Part shown: in pieces, positions 1-6,819 of the stretch
Position numbering within the stretch: the stretch's first letter is position 1
Layout: the number at the start of each line of letters is the position of its first letter
From: Hyphomicrobiales bacterium
Lineage (GTDB): Bacteria; Pseudomonadota; Alphaproteobacteria; Micropepsales; Micropepsaceae
NCBI GenBank assembly: GCA_017849395.1
Contig: JAFIHO010000233.1
Span: forward strand, 1 to 7,477
Direction: 5' to 3'
DNA: 7,477 bases
Position numbers and translations under genes: made by a program
Notes under the pieces: model-generated
Told to the model about the DNA's origin: nothing
Seen by the model: only the letters and a program-made list of their open reading frames with translations
The model's database searches: none

Positions 1-1
1 G

Positions 2-223
2 GGGCTGGGCCGCAGACTGGTCACGCAGGCCGCAGCACATGCCTGTTCGCTGGGCGCGACAGAAATGTTCCTGGAAGTGGGCGGCAATAACGCGCCGGCG
101 CGGGCCCTGTATGAACGGCTTGGCTTCCGGCCAGTGGCCCTGCGCAAGGGCTACTATCAGGATCAGGACGCTCTTGTGCTAAAAGCCGCCCTGCCGCTTC
201 CGCCGTCCCCCGAATTCGCCTAA
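2..223 (+). CDS. rimI: Ribosomal-protein alanine N-acetyltransferase, RimI-like GNAT (3' part only)
   Basis: Only the last 73 codons are in the window; the 5' end lies before base 1. The visible protein opens with GLGRRLV, the end of the acetyl-CoA-binding Q/R-x-x-G-x-G/A motif of GNAT enzymes. It continues with LEVGGNNAPARALYERLGF and then RKGYY, the C-terminal block typical of RimI, including the Tyr of LYERLGF expected near the active site. RimI acetylates the N-terminal alanine of ribosomal protein S18 in the cytoplasm; that role is inferred from the family. In many alphaproteobacteria rimI follows tsaB and precedes fur, and here fur starts 26 nt downstream, which supports RimI over a generic GNAT. 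The tail after the conserved core is short and proline-rich (LPLPPSPEFA). The fold is clear, but the exact substrate is less certain. Confidence 0.82.
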   Translation, partial: GLGRRLVTQAAAHACSLGATEMFLEVGGNNAPARALYERLGFRPVALRKGYYQDQDALVLKAALPLPPSPEFA

Positions 224-236
224 CCTCATACCCTTC

Positions 237-242
237 AAGGGA
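237..242 (+). promoter_or_regulatory. Ribosome binding site for fur
   Basis: AAGGGA is a good Shine-Dalgarno match 7 nt before the GTG at 250. It supports GTG as the fur start in the short gap after rimI. I see no convincing promoter in this 26-nt gap, so fur is probably transcribed from upstream. Confidence 0.65.
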
Positions 243-249
243 ATAGTTC

Positions 250-666
250 GTGACCCGCATTGAAAAACTTTGTGTCGACAAGGGCCTGCGCATGACCGAC
301 CAGCGCCGCGTCATCGCGCGCGTCTTGTCGGACGCAGCCGATCATCCGGATGCCGAGGAGCTTTATCGCCGCGCCTCTGCCATCGATCCGCATATCTCCA
401 TCGCAACCGTCTATCGCACCGTAAAGCTGTTCGAGGATGCGGGCATCCTGGAGCGGCATGATTTTCGCGACGGCCGCTCCCGCTATGAGGAAGTGACCGA
501 AGCGCATCACGATCACCTGATCGACATCCAGACCGGCAGCGTGATCGAATTCCGCAACGAGGATATCGAAAAACTCCAGCGGCGTGTCGCCGAAGAGCTT
601 GGCTTCGAACTGGTCGATCACCGGCTGGAACTTTATGGCGTTCCCAAGGGCCGCAAACCGCAATAG
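250..666 (+). CDS. fur: Fur-family metal-responsive transcriptional regulator (Fur/Mur type)
   Basis: This 138-residue protein matches Fur length and architecture. A winged-helix DNA-binding domain (about 1-80) carries the recognition helix SIATVYRTVKLFEDAGIL (50-67), followed by a dimerisation and metal domain. By alignment from memory to E. coli Fur, the regulatory-site ligands are kept: His32, Glu80, His87 and His89, with His86, Asp88, Glu107 and His124 for the second site. The structural CxxC zinc site is absent: Asp92 and Thr95 stand where E. coli has cysteines, and the only cysteine is Cys8. This is usual for alphaproteobacterial Fur/Mur, which often senses manganese rather than iron, so the metal cannot be assigned from sequence. 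It is expected to bind operators as a metal-loaded dimer in the cytoplasm. The start is GTG, chosen because AAGGGA (237-242) lies 7 nt upstream and the N-terminus matches the family. It lies 26 nt after rimI and 9 nt before the acyltransferase. Confidence 0.93.
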   Translation: MTRIEKLCVDKGLRMTDQRRVIARVLSDAADHPDAEELYRRASAIDPHISIATVYRTVKLFEDAGILERHDFRDGRSRYEEVTEAHHDHLIDIQTGSVIEFRNEDIEKLQRRVAEELGFELVDHRLELYGVPKGRKPQ

Positions 667-675
667 CGAGCCGCG

Positions 676-1455
676 ATGCCGACCCTGCGCGCTATCGCGA
701 TCATCACCCTTTTTGCGCTCGTCACCCTGCCGGGCATGTTGCTTCAACGGCTTTTCCTGGCGCTGGGGATGCGTGCGCGCATCACATTTCCCCACGCCTA
801 TCACCGTTTCCTGGCCCGCCTGTTTGGCCTTTCCATCAAGGTGCGCGGCACGCCGGTAAGGGGCGAGGGCGTCCTTCTGGTCGCCAATCACACAAGCTGG
901 CTGGACATTGTGATATTTTCCGCCATCCAGCCCGTGTCCTTTGTCGCCAAGGCGGAGATTAAGGGCTGGCCTTTTTTCGGCACCCTCGCGCGGTTGCAGC
1001 GCACCGTTTTCGTCGAGCGGAGCCGCCGCGCCTCCACTGGCAATGCGCGCGACGCCATTCGCCACCGGCTGATGGCGGGGGATTGCCTGGTCCTGTTTCC
1101 CGAAGGCACCTCCCATGACGGCAATTATGTGCTGCCCTTCAAAAGCGCCCTGATGGGAGCGGCGGAATCGGTGCTCGAAGGTGGGCGGCATGTGAAAGTC
1201 CAGCCGGTGACCGCGGCCTTTGTCGGCCTGCACGGCTTGCCCATGGGACGGGAAAACAGACCGACCTTTGCCTGGTACGGCGATATGGAATTGATGCCGC
1301 ATCTGTGGGAGGCGCTGCTCGCCGGGCCGCTGGACGTGGTTGTCGAGTTCCACCAGCCGCTTAGCCTGGATGACATGGATCGCAAGACGCTGGCGCGCCA
1401 GGCGGAAACCCAGGTTCGCAGCGGACTGGCCGCCGCGCTGGCGGGCCCTTTCTGA
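676..1455 (+). CDS. plsC: Lysophospholipid / 1-acylglycerol-3-phosphate acyltransferase (PlsC family)
   Basis: This 259-residue membrane-associated acyltransferase has a hydrophobic N-terminal segment (about 5-30) that probably anchors it to the inner membrane. The family blocks are in order. NHTSWLD has the catalytic His72 and Asp77 (HX4D). FVERSRR (112-118) has the phosphate-binding arginines. FPEGTS (141-146) has the substrate-binding glutamate, and VQPV (175-178) is block IV. Such enzymes move an acyl chain onto the sn-2 position of lysophosphatidic acid to form phosphatidic acid, the precursor of membrane phospholipids. An OlsA-like enzyme acylating lyso-ornithine lipid has the same motifs and cannot be excluded, so the symbol is provisional. 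The gene starts 9 nt after fur with only a weak GAG as ribosome binding site, suggesting cotranscription. It is followed by the structured gap before miaB. Confidence 0.87.
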   Translation: MPTLRAIAIITLFALVTLPGMLLQRLFLALGMRARITFPHAYHRFLARLFGLSIKVRGTPVRGEGVLLVANHTSWLDIVIFSAIQPVSFVAKAEIKGWPFFGTLARLQRTVFVERSRRASTGNARDAIRHRLMAGDCLVLFPEGTSHDGNYVLPFKSALMGAAESVLEGGRHVKVQPVTAAFVGLHGLPMGRENRPTFAWYGDMELMPHLWEALLAGPLDVVVEFHQPLSLDDMDRKTLARQAETQVRSGLAAALAGPF

Positions 1456-1461
1456 TGTTTA

Positions 1462-1487
1462 TCCGCGATGCGCTCGCGCAGGGCGGA
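1462..1487 (+). terminator. GC-rich stem-loop after the acyltransferase gene, possible terminator
   Basis: Seven nt after the acyltransferase stop, an outer stem TCCGC/GCGGA (1462-1466 with 1483-1487) encloses an inner stem TGCG/CGCA (1469-1472 with 1477-1480). The loop is CTCG, and a small GA/GG internal loop separates the stems. Nine Watson-Crick pairs, mostly G-C, make it stable in RNA. No T-run follows on the plus strand, so it is not a classical intrinsic terminator. It may instead protect the mRNA 3' end or weaken read-through into miaB. Confidence 0.45.
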
Positions 1488-1502
1488 CATTCCTGGCCGA
1501 AG

Positions 1503-1522
1503 TTTCCGCCTGCCGGGCGAAA
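1503..1522 (+). other. Second, weaker stem-loop in the gap before miaB
   Basis: CGCC (1507-1510) pairs with GGCG (1516-1519) around the 5-nt loop TGCCG. TTT (1503-1505) pairs with AAA (1520-1522) after one bulged C. It is less stable than the hairpin upstream and may be chance in GC-rich DNA. It sits just before the possible miaB promoter. Confidence 0.25.
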
Positions 1523-1528
1523 GCGGTG

Positions 1529-1558
1529 TTTCCGATAGCCCATTGAATTTACTATGCT
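1529..1558 (+). promoter_or_regulatory. Possible promoter for the miaB operon
   Basis: TATGCT (1553-1558) is a fair -10 element in a locally AT-richer patch (about 1541-1556) that stands out from its GC-rich surroundings. The best partner at suitable spacing is the weak TTTCCG at 1529-1534, 18 nt upstream, which keeps only part of the TTGACA consensus. A start near 1565 would leave a leader of about 15 nt before the miaB ATG. The position fits the only sizeable gap in the cluster, but the -35 match is poor. Confidence 0.35.
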
Positions 1559-1579
1559 CCGCCGCGATAACCCCGGCCG

Positions 1580-2893
1580 ATGAAGAAGCTCTACGTCAAG
1601 ACCTATGGCTGCCAGATGAACGCCTATGATTCCGCCCGGATGGCGGATCTGCTGGCGCCGCTGGGCTATGCCGCCTCGGACGCGCCCGAAGGGGCGGACA
1701 TGGTGATCCTCAACACCTGCCATATCCGGGAAAAAGCGGCGGAGAAGGTCTATTCCGAACTGGGCCGTCTGCGGCATCTGAAAGCGGAGAATGACGGTCT
1801 GCTGATCGCCGTGGCGGGCTGTGTCGCCCAGGCCGAGGGCGAGGAAATCCTGCGCCGCGCGCCCCAGGTCGATCTGGTGGTCGGCCCCCAGACCTATCAT
1901 CGCCTGCCGGAAATGATCGCCCGCATCGCGCGCGATGGCGGTCACGCGCTGGATGCGGATTTTCCGGCTCTGGAAAAATTCGACTCTCTCGCCGAGACGC
2001 AGGCCAGCGATATTTCCGCCTTCCTCACGGTGCAGGAAGGTTGCGATAAATTCTGCACCTTCTGCGTGGTGCCCTATACGCGCGGGCCGGAACATTCCCG
2101 TCCGCCCGAAGCGGTGCTGGCCGAAGCGCGCGCCCTGGCGGCCAATGGCACGCGTGAGATCGTGCTGCTGGGTCAGAATGTGAATGCCTATTGCGGCGTT
2201 GATGCGGCCGGGCGGAGCTGGAGCCTGGCGCGGTTGTGTGACGCCCTCGCGAAGATCGAAGGCATCGCGCGCATCCGCTACACCACCAGCCATCCCCGCG
2301 ACATGGGCGATGACCTCATCGCCGCGCATGGCGACAATGAGAAGCTGATGCCCTATCTGCATCTGCCGGTGCAGTCGGGATCGGACGCGATGCTGGATGC
2401 GATGAACCGCCAGCACACCGCCGAAACCTATCTGCGCCTGGTGGAACGCATTCGCGCGGCGCGGCCCGACATCGCGCTGACCTCGGATTTCATTGTTGGC
2501 TTTCCCGGCGAAAGCGACGCGGATTTCGAGGCGACCATGCAATTGGTGCGGCAGGTGAAATATGCCGGCGCCTTCTCGTTCAAATACAGCAAGCGGCCCG
2601 GCACACCCGCCGCCGCCGCGAAGAAGCAGATTTCCGAAAAGGTGAAGACCGAACGGCTGGACGCCCTCCAGAAGCTTCTGCTGCAACAGCAGGACGATTT
2701 CAACGACGCACAGATCGGCCATGTCCTGCCGGTGCTGTTCGAGAAGCCGGGCCGCAATCCGGGTCAGGTCGTCGGGCGCACGCCCTATTTGCAGCCGGTT
2801 CACGCCGACGGCGATATGGCGCTGATTGGCGGCATCGCCGATGTGCGGATCGGCGCGCGCACCGTCAACAGCCTGAAGGGCGTGTTGCATTGA
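1580..2893 (+). CDS. miaB: tRNA-2-methylthio-N6-dimethylallyladenosine synthase MiaB
   Basis: This radical-SAM methylthiotransferase adds a methylthio group to C2 of isopentenyl-adenosine 37 in tRNAs that read UNN codons. At 437 residues it is close to the usual size. The N-terminal UPF0004 domain has the three cysteines of the auxiliary iron-sulfur cluster: Cys11 (TYGCQMN), Cys47 (NTCHIREKA) and Cys81 (AGCVAQAEG). The radical-SAM motif CDKFCTFC gives Cys155, Cys159 and Cys162, followed by VVPYTRG. A C-terminal TRAM domain (about 373-436) should bind tRNA. The HIREKA and CQMN signatures favour MiaB over RimO or MtaB. The ATG start gives the family N-terminus (MKKLYVKTYGCQMN), although no Shine-Dalgarno sequence is visible in front of it. 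It is the first gene of the tightly packed run, and its stop overlaps the phoH start. Confidence 0.96.
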   Translation: MKKLYVKTYGCQMNAYDSARMADLLAPLGYAASDAPEGADMVILNTCHIREKAAEKVYSELGRLRHLKAENDGLLIAVAGCVAQAEGEEILRRAPQVDLVVGPQTYHRLPEMIARIARDGGHALDADFPALEKFDSLAETQASDISAFLTVQEGCDKFCTFCVVPYTRGPEHSRPPEAVLAEARALAANGTREIVLLGQNVNAYCGVDAAGRSWSLARLCDALAKIEGIARIRYTTSHPRDMGDDLIAAHGDNEKLMPYLHLPVQSGSDAMLDAMNRQHTAETYLRLVERIRAARPDIALTSDFIVGFPGESDADFEATMQLVRQVKYAGAFSFKYSKRPGTPAAAAKKQISEKVKTERLDALQKLLLQQQDDFNDAQIGHVLPVLFEKPGRNPGQVVGRTPYLQPVHADGDMALIGGIADVRIGARTVNSLKGVLH

Positions 2894-3831
2894 GCCCTAA
2901 GAACCGCTCGGAAATCAGCCTTGAGTTCGCCGACAACCGGCTGCTGGCGGCGCTGTCGGGCCCGCATGAGAAGCATTTCGCGCGGCTGGAACAAAAGCTG
3001 GGCGTGCGCATCGAGATGCGCGGCAATCTGGTTTCGGTCACCGGCCCGGCGCGCGAGCGCGCCAGCGCCATCCTCAACGCGCTCTATGCCCGCGCCGACG
3101 CGGGCGAAAGCATCACGCTGGCCGAAGTCGACGCCGAATTGCGTTTCACCGATGAAGATCGCGCCGCCGTGCCAGGCGCGATCAAGACGGCATCCACGCG
3201 CATCACCCGCCCGCGCTCTCCCGCCCAGGCTGCCTATCTGCAATTGATGCGCAACAATCCGCTGGTGTTCGGCATCGGCCCCGCGGGTACCGGCAAGACC
3301 TATCTGGCCGCCGCGTTTGCCGCCCATATGCTGCATGAAAAGCGGGTGGAGCGGCTGATCCTATCGCGCCCGGCGCTGGAGGCCGGCGAACGCCTCGGCT
3401 TCCTGCCGGGCGATCTGAAGGAGAAGATCGATCCCTATCTTCGCCCGCTTTACGACGCGCTGTTCGATGTGCTCGGCGACCGCGCCCTGCGCCTGATGGA
3501 GCAGGGGGTGATCGAGGTCGCGCCGCTGGCCTTCATGCGCGGCCGCACGCTCTCACGTGCCTTCATCATCCTGGACGAGGCCCAGAATACCACCACCGCC
3601 CAGATGAAGATGGCGCTGACCCGGCTTGGCGACGAATCGCAGATGGTGGTGACCGGCGATCCATCACAGAGCGATCTTCCGGGCGGCCGCGCCGAGGGCC
3701 TGTCCGACGCGCTTTCCATCCTTGAAGGCGTCGAAGGCGTCGGCATCGCCCGGTTCACGGAAAGCGACGTGGTTCGCCATCCCCTCGTAGGCCGCATCGT
3801 TGCGGCCTATAACAGGCAGGCCAAATCATGA
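2890..3831 (+). CDS. phoH: PhoH-family NTPase (YbeZ type)
   Basis: This 313-residue cytoplasmic P-loop NTPase has the usual YbeZ-type layout. A KH-like RNA-binding region (about 10-70) precedes a PhoH ATPase domain (about 105-310). The Walker A motif is GPAGTGKT (130-137) and Walker B is FIILDEAQN (225-233). SRPALEAGERLGFLPGD (159-175) is the characteristic PhoH block, and a TGDPSQ element (about 255-260) follows. The family is linked to RNA processing and is almost always encoded beside ybeY, as here; the precise reaction is not settled. The start is inferred to be TTG at 2890, overlapping the miaB stop. AAGGG (2876-2880) lies 9 nt upstream, no ATG or GTG occurs in frame nearby, and the next methionine (residue 43) would cut the KH-like region. 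Its own stop overlaps the ybeY start. Confidence 0.94.
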   Translation: MSPKNRSEISLEFADNRLLAALSGPHEKHFARLEQKLGVRIEMRGNLVSVTGPARERASAILNALYARADAGESITLAEVDAELRFTDEDRAAVPGAIKTASTRITRPRSPAQAAYLQLMRNNPLVFGIGPAGTGKTYLAAAFAAHMLHEKRVERLILSRPALEAGERLGFLPGDLKEKIDPYLRPLYDALFDVLGDRALRLMEQGVIEVAPLAFMRGRTLSRAFIILDEAQNTTTAQMKMALTRLGDESQMVVTGDPSQSDLPGGRAEGLSDALSILEGVEGVGIARFTESDVVRHPLVGRIVAAYNRQAKS

Positions 3832-4298
3832 GCGAGGATCGGATTACGCTGGTGATGGAAGATTCAGGCTGGCGCAAATCCCGGGGACTGAAGAAGGCCG
3901 TGATGACCGCCGCAAAGGCCGGACTGAAGGCATCCGGGCTGCCGCGCTCGGCGCATGTCACCATTCTTCTGGCGGATGACGACCGGCTGCGCAGCCTCAA
4001 CCATGATTTTCGCGGCAAGGACAAGCCGACCAATGTGCTGTCTTTTCCGGCGGCGCCCAATGATGAAGAGCATGCCGGCGACATCGCGCTGGCCTGGGGC
4101 GTCACCCGCGCCGAAGCCAGGGCCGCGGGCAAGCGTATTGCCGATCATGCCGCCCATCTTGTGGTGCACGGAATCCTGCATCTGGCAGGGTTCGACCATG
4201 AAAAGGCGCGCGACGCCGAAAAGATGGAAGGGCTGGAAGTAAAGATTCTTGCGCGGCTGGGAATTGCCGATCCTTATGCGCGGATGGCGGCGCCGTGA
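3828..4298 (+). CDS. ybeY: Endoribonuclease YbeY, rRNA maturation factor
   Basis: This 156-residue metalloprotein has the YbeY signature HGILHLAGFDH (114-124). Its His114, His118 and His124 bind the catalytic zinc. Upstream it has LNHDFRGKDKPTNVLSFP (57-74), including the conserved Arg62, and a GDI turn (84-86). Most homologues have PTDVLSFP; Asn68 replaces the Asp here. YbeY acts in 16S rRNA 3'-end maturation and 70S ribosome quality control in the cytoplasm, which is known from the family. The ATG at 3828 overlaps the phoH stop as ATGA, with AGG at 3818-3820 as a plausible ribosome binding site, so translation is probably coupled to phoH. Its stop overlaps the next start as GTGA. Length and motifs are normal. 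Confidence 0.95.
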   Translation: MSEDRITLVMEDSGWRKSRGLKKAVMTAAKAGLKASGLPRSAHVTILLADDDRLRSLNHDFRGKDKPTNVLSFPAAPNDEEHAGDIALAWGVTRAEARAAGKRIADHAAHLVVHGILHLAGFDHEKARDAEKMEGLEVKILARLGIADPYARMAAP

Positions 4299-5185
4299 GC
4301 CTGAGCGAAGAAACCTCCTCCCTGTGGAAACGCATCCAGCTTCTGCTGCGCGGCGAAGACGAACAATCCGCCGCCATTCGCGAAAGCCTGGAAGAGGTGA
4401 TCGAGGAAAGCGAGCGCCAGTCGCCCGCCCTGTCGGCGCAGGAACGGCTGATGCTTGCGAACCTGCTTCGCTTCGGCGAACTGAAGGTTCGGGACGTGAT
4501 GGTCCCCCGCGCTGACATCGTCGCGGCCGATGAATCAATGCCCCTGTCCGAACTGGTGGCGCTGTTCCGCGAGGCGCAGCATTCCCGCCTTCCGCTTTAT
4601 CGCGAGACGTTGGACGATCCCACGGGCCTGGTGCATGTGAAGGATGTGCTTGGCCTGCTTGATGCCTCGGCGGAAGGCGATTACTGCCTGTCGGCCCAGG
4701 CCAGCATCGCGGCGCTGCGTCGGCCCATATTGTTCGTGCCGCCGTCGATGCGGTTGCTGGATCTGCTGCTCAAGATGCAGACCGGCCATACCCATCTGGC
4801 GCTGGTGATCGACGAGTATGGCGGCACCGACGGGCTGGTCTCCATCGAGGATGTCATCGAGGAGATCGTGGGCGACATTTCCGACGAGCATGACGAGGAG
4901 GCCGTCAGCCTGAAGCCTGACGCGGATGGCTATGTCGCCGATGCGCGGCTGGACCTTGACGATTTCAAGCGCGAGACCGGGCTTGATCTTTCCACCGATG
5001 AAGCCGGTGAGGACGTGGACAGTGTCGGCGGGCTGGTGATTTCGCTGCTGGGCCGTGTGCCCCAGCGTGGCGAGATCATAGCCCATCCTGCCGGGTTCGA
5101 GTTCGAAGTGCTGGAAGCCGACCCGCGCCGGGTGCGGCGCCTGCGCATCCGGCCCCCCAAGACATTGCTGCCGGAAGCGCAATGA
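4295..5185 (+). CDS. corC: CorC/HlyC-type CBS-domain protein (YbeX/TlyC family)
   Basis: This 296-residue soluble protein has an acidic, helical N-terminus (about 1-55). Two CBS domains follow: the first (about 65-125) starts with RDVMVPRADI, the second (about 140-197) includes LALVIDEYGGTDGLVSIEDVIEEIVGDI. The C-terminal CorC_HlyC transporter-associated domain spans about 205-290. It lacks the membrane DUF21/CNNM domain, so it is the short YbeX/CorC form. CBS pairs of this kind bind adenine nucleotides. The family has been tied to magnesium and cobalt efflux and, in E. coli ybeX, to ribosome-related stress; the old haemolysin name is misleading. The GTG start overlaps the ybeY stop and its stop overlaps the lnt start. 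This ybeY-corC-lnt order also occurs in enterobacteria, which supports the assignment. Confidence 0.92.
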   Translation: MSLSEETSSLWKRIQLLLRGEDEQSAAIRESLEEVIEESERQSPALSAQERLMLANLLRFGELKVRDVMVPRADIVAADESMPLSELVALFREAQHSRLPLYRETLDDPTGLVHVKDVLGLLDASAEGDYCLSAQASIAALRRPILFVPPSMRLLDLLLKMQTGHTHLALVIDEYGGTDGLVSIEDVIEEIVGDISDEHDEEAVSLKPDADGYVADARLDLDDFKRETGLDLSTDEAGEDVDSVGGLVISLLGRVPQRGEIIAHPAGFEFEVLEADPRRVRRLRIRPPKTLLPEAQ

Positions 5186-6750
5186 CCCTGGACAGAGTCA
5201 CCGAAAGGCTGGCTCGGGCCGGCGATTGGGTGCGCGCGCTGCAAGGCTGGCGTCGCAACCTGTTCGCGTTCGCATCTGGCGCGGTGTCGGCAACCGGCTT
5301 CGCGCCGATCGGATTTTTTCCGGCGCTGCTGCTGGGCTATGCGGTGCTGGTGCTGTTGCTCGATGCCGGTGGCGCGCATCCGGTTCGCCGGGCGGTCATT
5401 GCGGGCTGGGCCTTCGCCTTCGGCCAGTTCCTCGTCGGATTGCACTGGATCGGCTACGCCTTCATGGTCGATCCGTCGGCGCATCTGTGGCAGATGCCTT
5501 TCGCGCTTCTGTTCCTGACGGCCGGGTTGGGGTTGTTCGGCGCATTGTCGGCCGGACTATCGGCCCGTTGCTGGCCGTATGGCGCCGCGCGGCATCTCCT
5601 ATTCGCGGTATTCTATACGGTATCGGAATGGTTGCGCGGCCATATATTTACAGGTCTACCCTGGAATCTGCCGCTTCACGGCTGGGGCGCCTCGCTGGCG
5701 ATGCTGCAAAGCGCGGCGCTGTTCGGAAGCTATGGCCTCTCATTGTTGACGGTATTGCTGGGCGCATCCCTGGCGGACCTGTTTTCACGGCCCCGGCGCG
5801 CCAGCGCGCCCGTTGCCATGATCAGCCTGTTTATCGCGTTCTGGATTTTCGGCGCGATCTGTCTGCAGATCACTCCACCCGACAATGTGGCGGGCATCCG
5901 CCTGCGGCTGGTGCAGCCCAACATCCCCCAGGCCGAAAAATACCGGCCCGAACTGGTGGCGCGCAATTGGAGCCGCCTGATGGACCTCAGCCTCCGGCCG
6001 GGGAATCCCAACATGATCGTCTGGCCCGAGGCTGCCCCGCCCTTCGTTCTCGCGCGCTCGCCTGAGGCGTTGGAGCAGATCGCCCAACTGACCGGCGACG
6101 GAAAAATACTTGTGACAGGGGCGGAACGGATCAGCGGCACGCGCGCCAACCACGCCTTTTATAACAGTCTCTACATGTTCGCGCCTGGCGCGCCGCCACT
6201 TGTATACGACAAGTCCCATCTGGTGCCGTTTGGCGAATATGTGCCCTTTGCACCGCTGCTCAACAGGATCGGAATCACCAAATTGACCGCGGGAGAGGCG
6301 GGTTTTTCGGCGGGAGACGGGCCGCGCAGCTATGCCTTGCCCGGCGCGCCCCATGTCACGCCTCTCATCTGTTACGAGGTTATTTTTCCGGGTGCGGTCA
6401 CGCCATCCGATGCCCATGGCGGGCGGCCGGGCTGGTTCGTCAATGTCACCGATGATTCCTGGTTCGGTCCCTGGGCCGGACCGCGCCAGCATCTTCTGAT
6501 CGCGCGGATCAGGGCTATCGAAGAAGCTTTGCCGATTGTGCGTGTGGCCAATACCGGTATCAGCGCGGTTGTTGACCCGCTTGGGCGTGTGCGAAGCAGC
6601 CTGCCGCTTGATGAGATCGGCATTCTGGATGTCCCGCTTCCCGCAGCGATGCCCCGTTCGCTGTATGCAAGGCTGGGCGATCTGGTGTTCCTGGGATTGT
6701 CTGTGATGGCCGCATTGCTGGCCTATCTGCTCGCCCGGCGTCCCGGTTAA
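5182..6750 (+). CDS. lnt: Apolipoprotein N-acyltransferase
   Basis: This 522-residue inner-membrane enzyme performs the last step of lipoprotein maturation, moving an acyl chain from a phospholipid to the N-terminal cysteine of apolipoproteins on the periplasmic side. The N-terminal half (about 26-229) holds roughly six or seven hydrophobic helices and the GLPWN signature (158-162). A nitrilase-like periplasmic domain (about 240-490) follows, with one last membrane helix (about 498-518). The catalytic triad is visible: Glu283 (WPEAAPP), Lys344 (YDKSHLVPFGEYVP) and Cys397 (ICYEVIFP). Glu352 and Glu399 match further conserved glutamates. The ATG overlaps the corC stop as ATGA, with GGAAG at 5173-5177 as ribosome binding site. 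The gene closes the packed operon. Codons 155-159 form a small rare-codon cluster. Confidence 0.96.
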   Translation: MTLDRVTERLARAGDWVRALQGWRRNLFAFASGAVSATGFAPIGFFPALLLGYAVLVLLLDAGGAHPVRRAVIAGWAFAFGQFLVGLHWIGYAFMVDPSAHLWQMPFALLFLTAGLGLFGALSAGLSARCWPYGAARHLLFAVFYTVSEWLRGHIFTGLPWNLPLHGWGASLAMLQSAALFGSYGLSLLTVLLGASLADLFSRPRRASAPVAMISLFIAFWIFGAICLQITPPDNVAGIRLRLVQPNIPQAEKYRPELVARNWSRLMDLSLRPGNPNMIVWPEAAPPFVLARSPEALEQIAQLTGDGKILVTGAERISGTRANHAFYNSLYMFAPGAPPLVYDKSHLVPFGEYVPFAPLLNRIGITKLTAGEAGFSAGDGPRSYALPGAPHVTPLICYEVIFPGAVTPSDAHGGRPGWFVNVTDDSWFGPWAGPRQHLLIARIRAIEEALPIVRVANTGISAVVDPLGRVRSSLPLDEIGILDVPLPAAMPRSLYARLGDLVFLGLSVMAALLAYLLARRPG

Positions 6751-6819
6751 GGAAATAGTTGTTCAGTTGCAGGATGGATGCGGCTAAGTTCCAGCCGGGC
6801 AATAAGATTTGTGTGTCGT

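Noticed and set aside
224..249. A possible Fur autoregulatory operator before fur
   Set aside because: The 26-nt gap contains only the Shine-Dalgarno sequence. I see no palindromic Fur or Mur box and no promoter elements.
235..1353. A 372-codon open frame on the minus strand opposite fur and the acyltransferase
   Set aside because: It spans two well-supported plus-strand genes and the gap between them, shows no domain, and is explained by codon bias.
1125..1490. A minus-strand open frame beginning in the hairpin region after plsC
   Set aside because: Most of it is antisense to the acyltransferase, and the low-complexity Ser/Arg/Thr composition is that of a shadow frame.
1340..1546. A possible small gene running from plsC into the gap before miaB
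   Set aside because: It is out of frame with plsC for most of its length, Arg/Trp-rich, and has no ribosome binding site or recognisable motif.
1361..2890. A 509-codon open frame on the minus strand opposite miaB
   Set aside because: It mirrors miaB exactly, has no recognisable motif, and its composition (many Gln, His, Arg) is that of an antisense frame in GC-rich coding DNA. MiaB on the plus strand has all its catalytic cysteines.
5226..6065. A 279-codon plus-strand open frame overlapping lnt
   Set aside because: It lies wholly inside lnt in another frame, is very rich in Arg and Ala, and has no family motif; lnt has its full catalytic triad.
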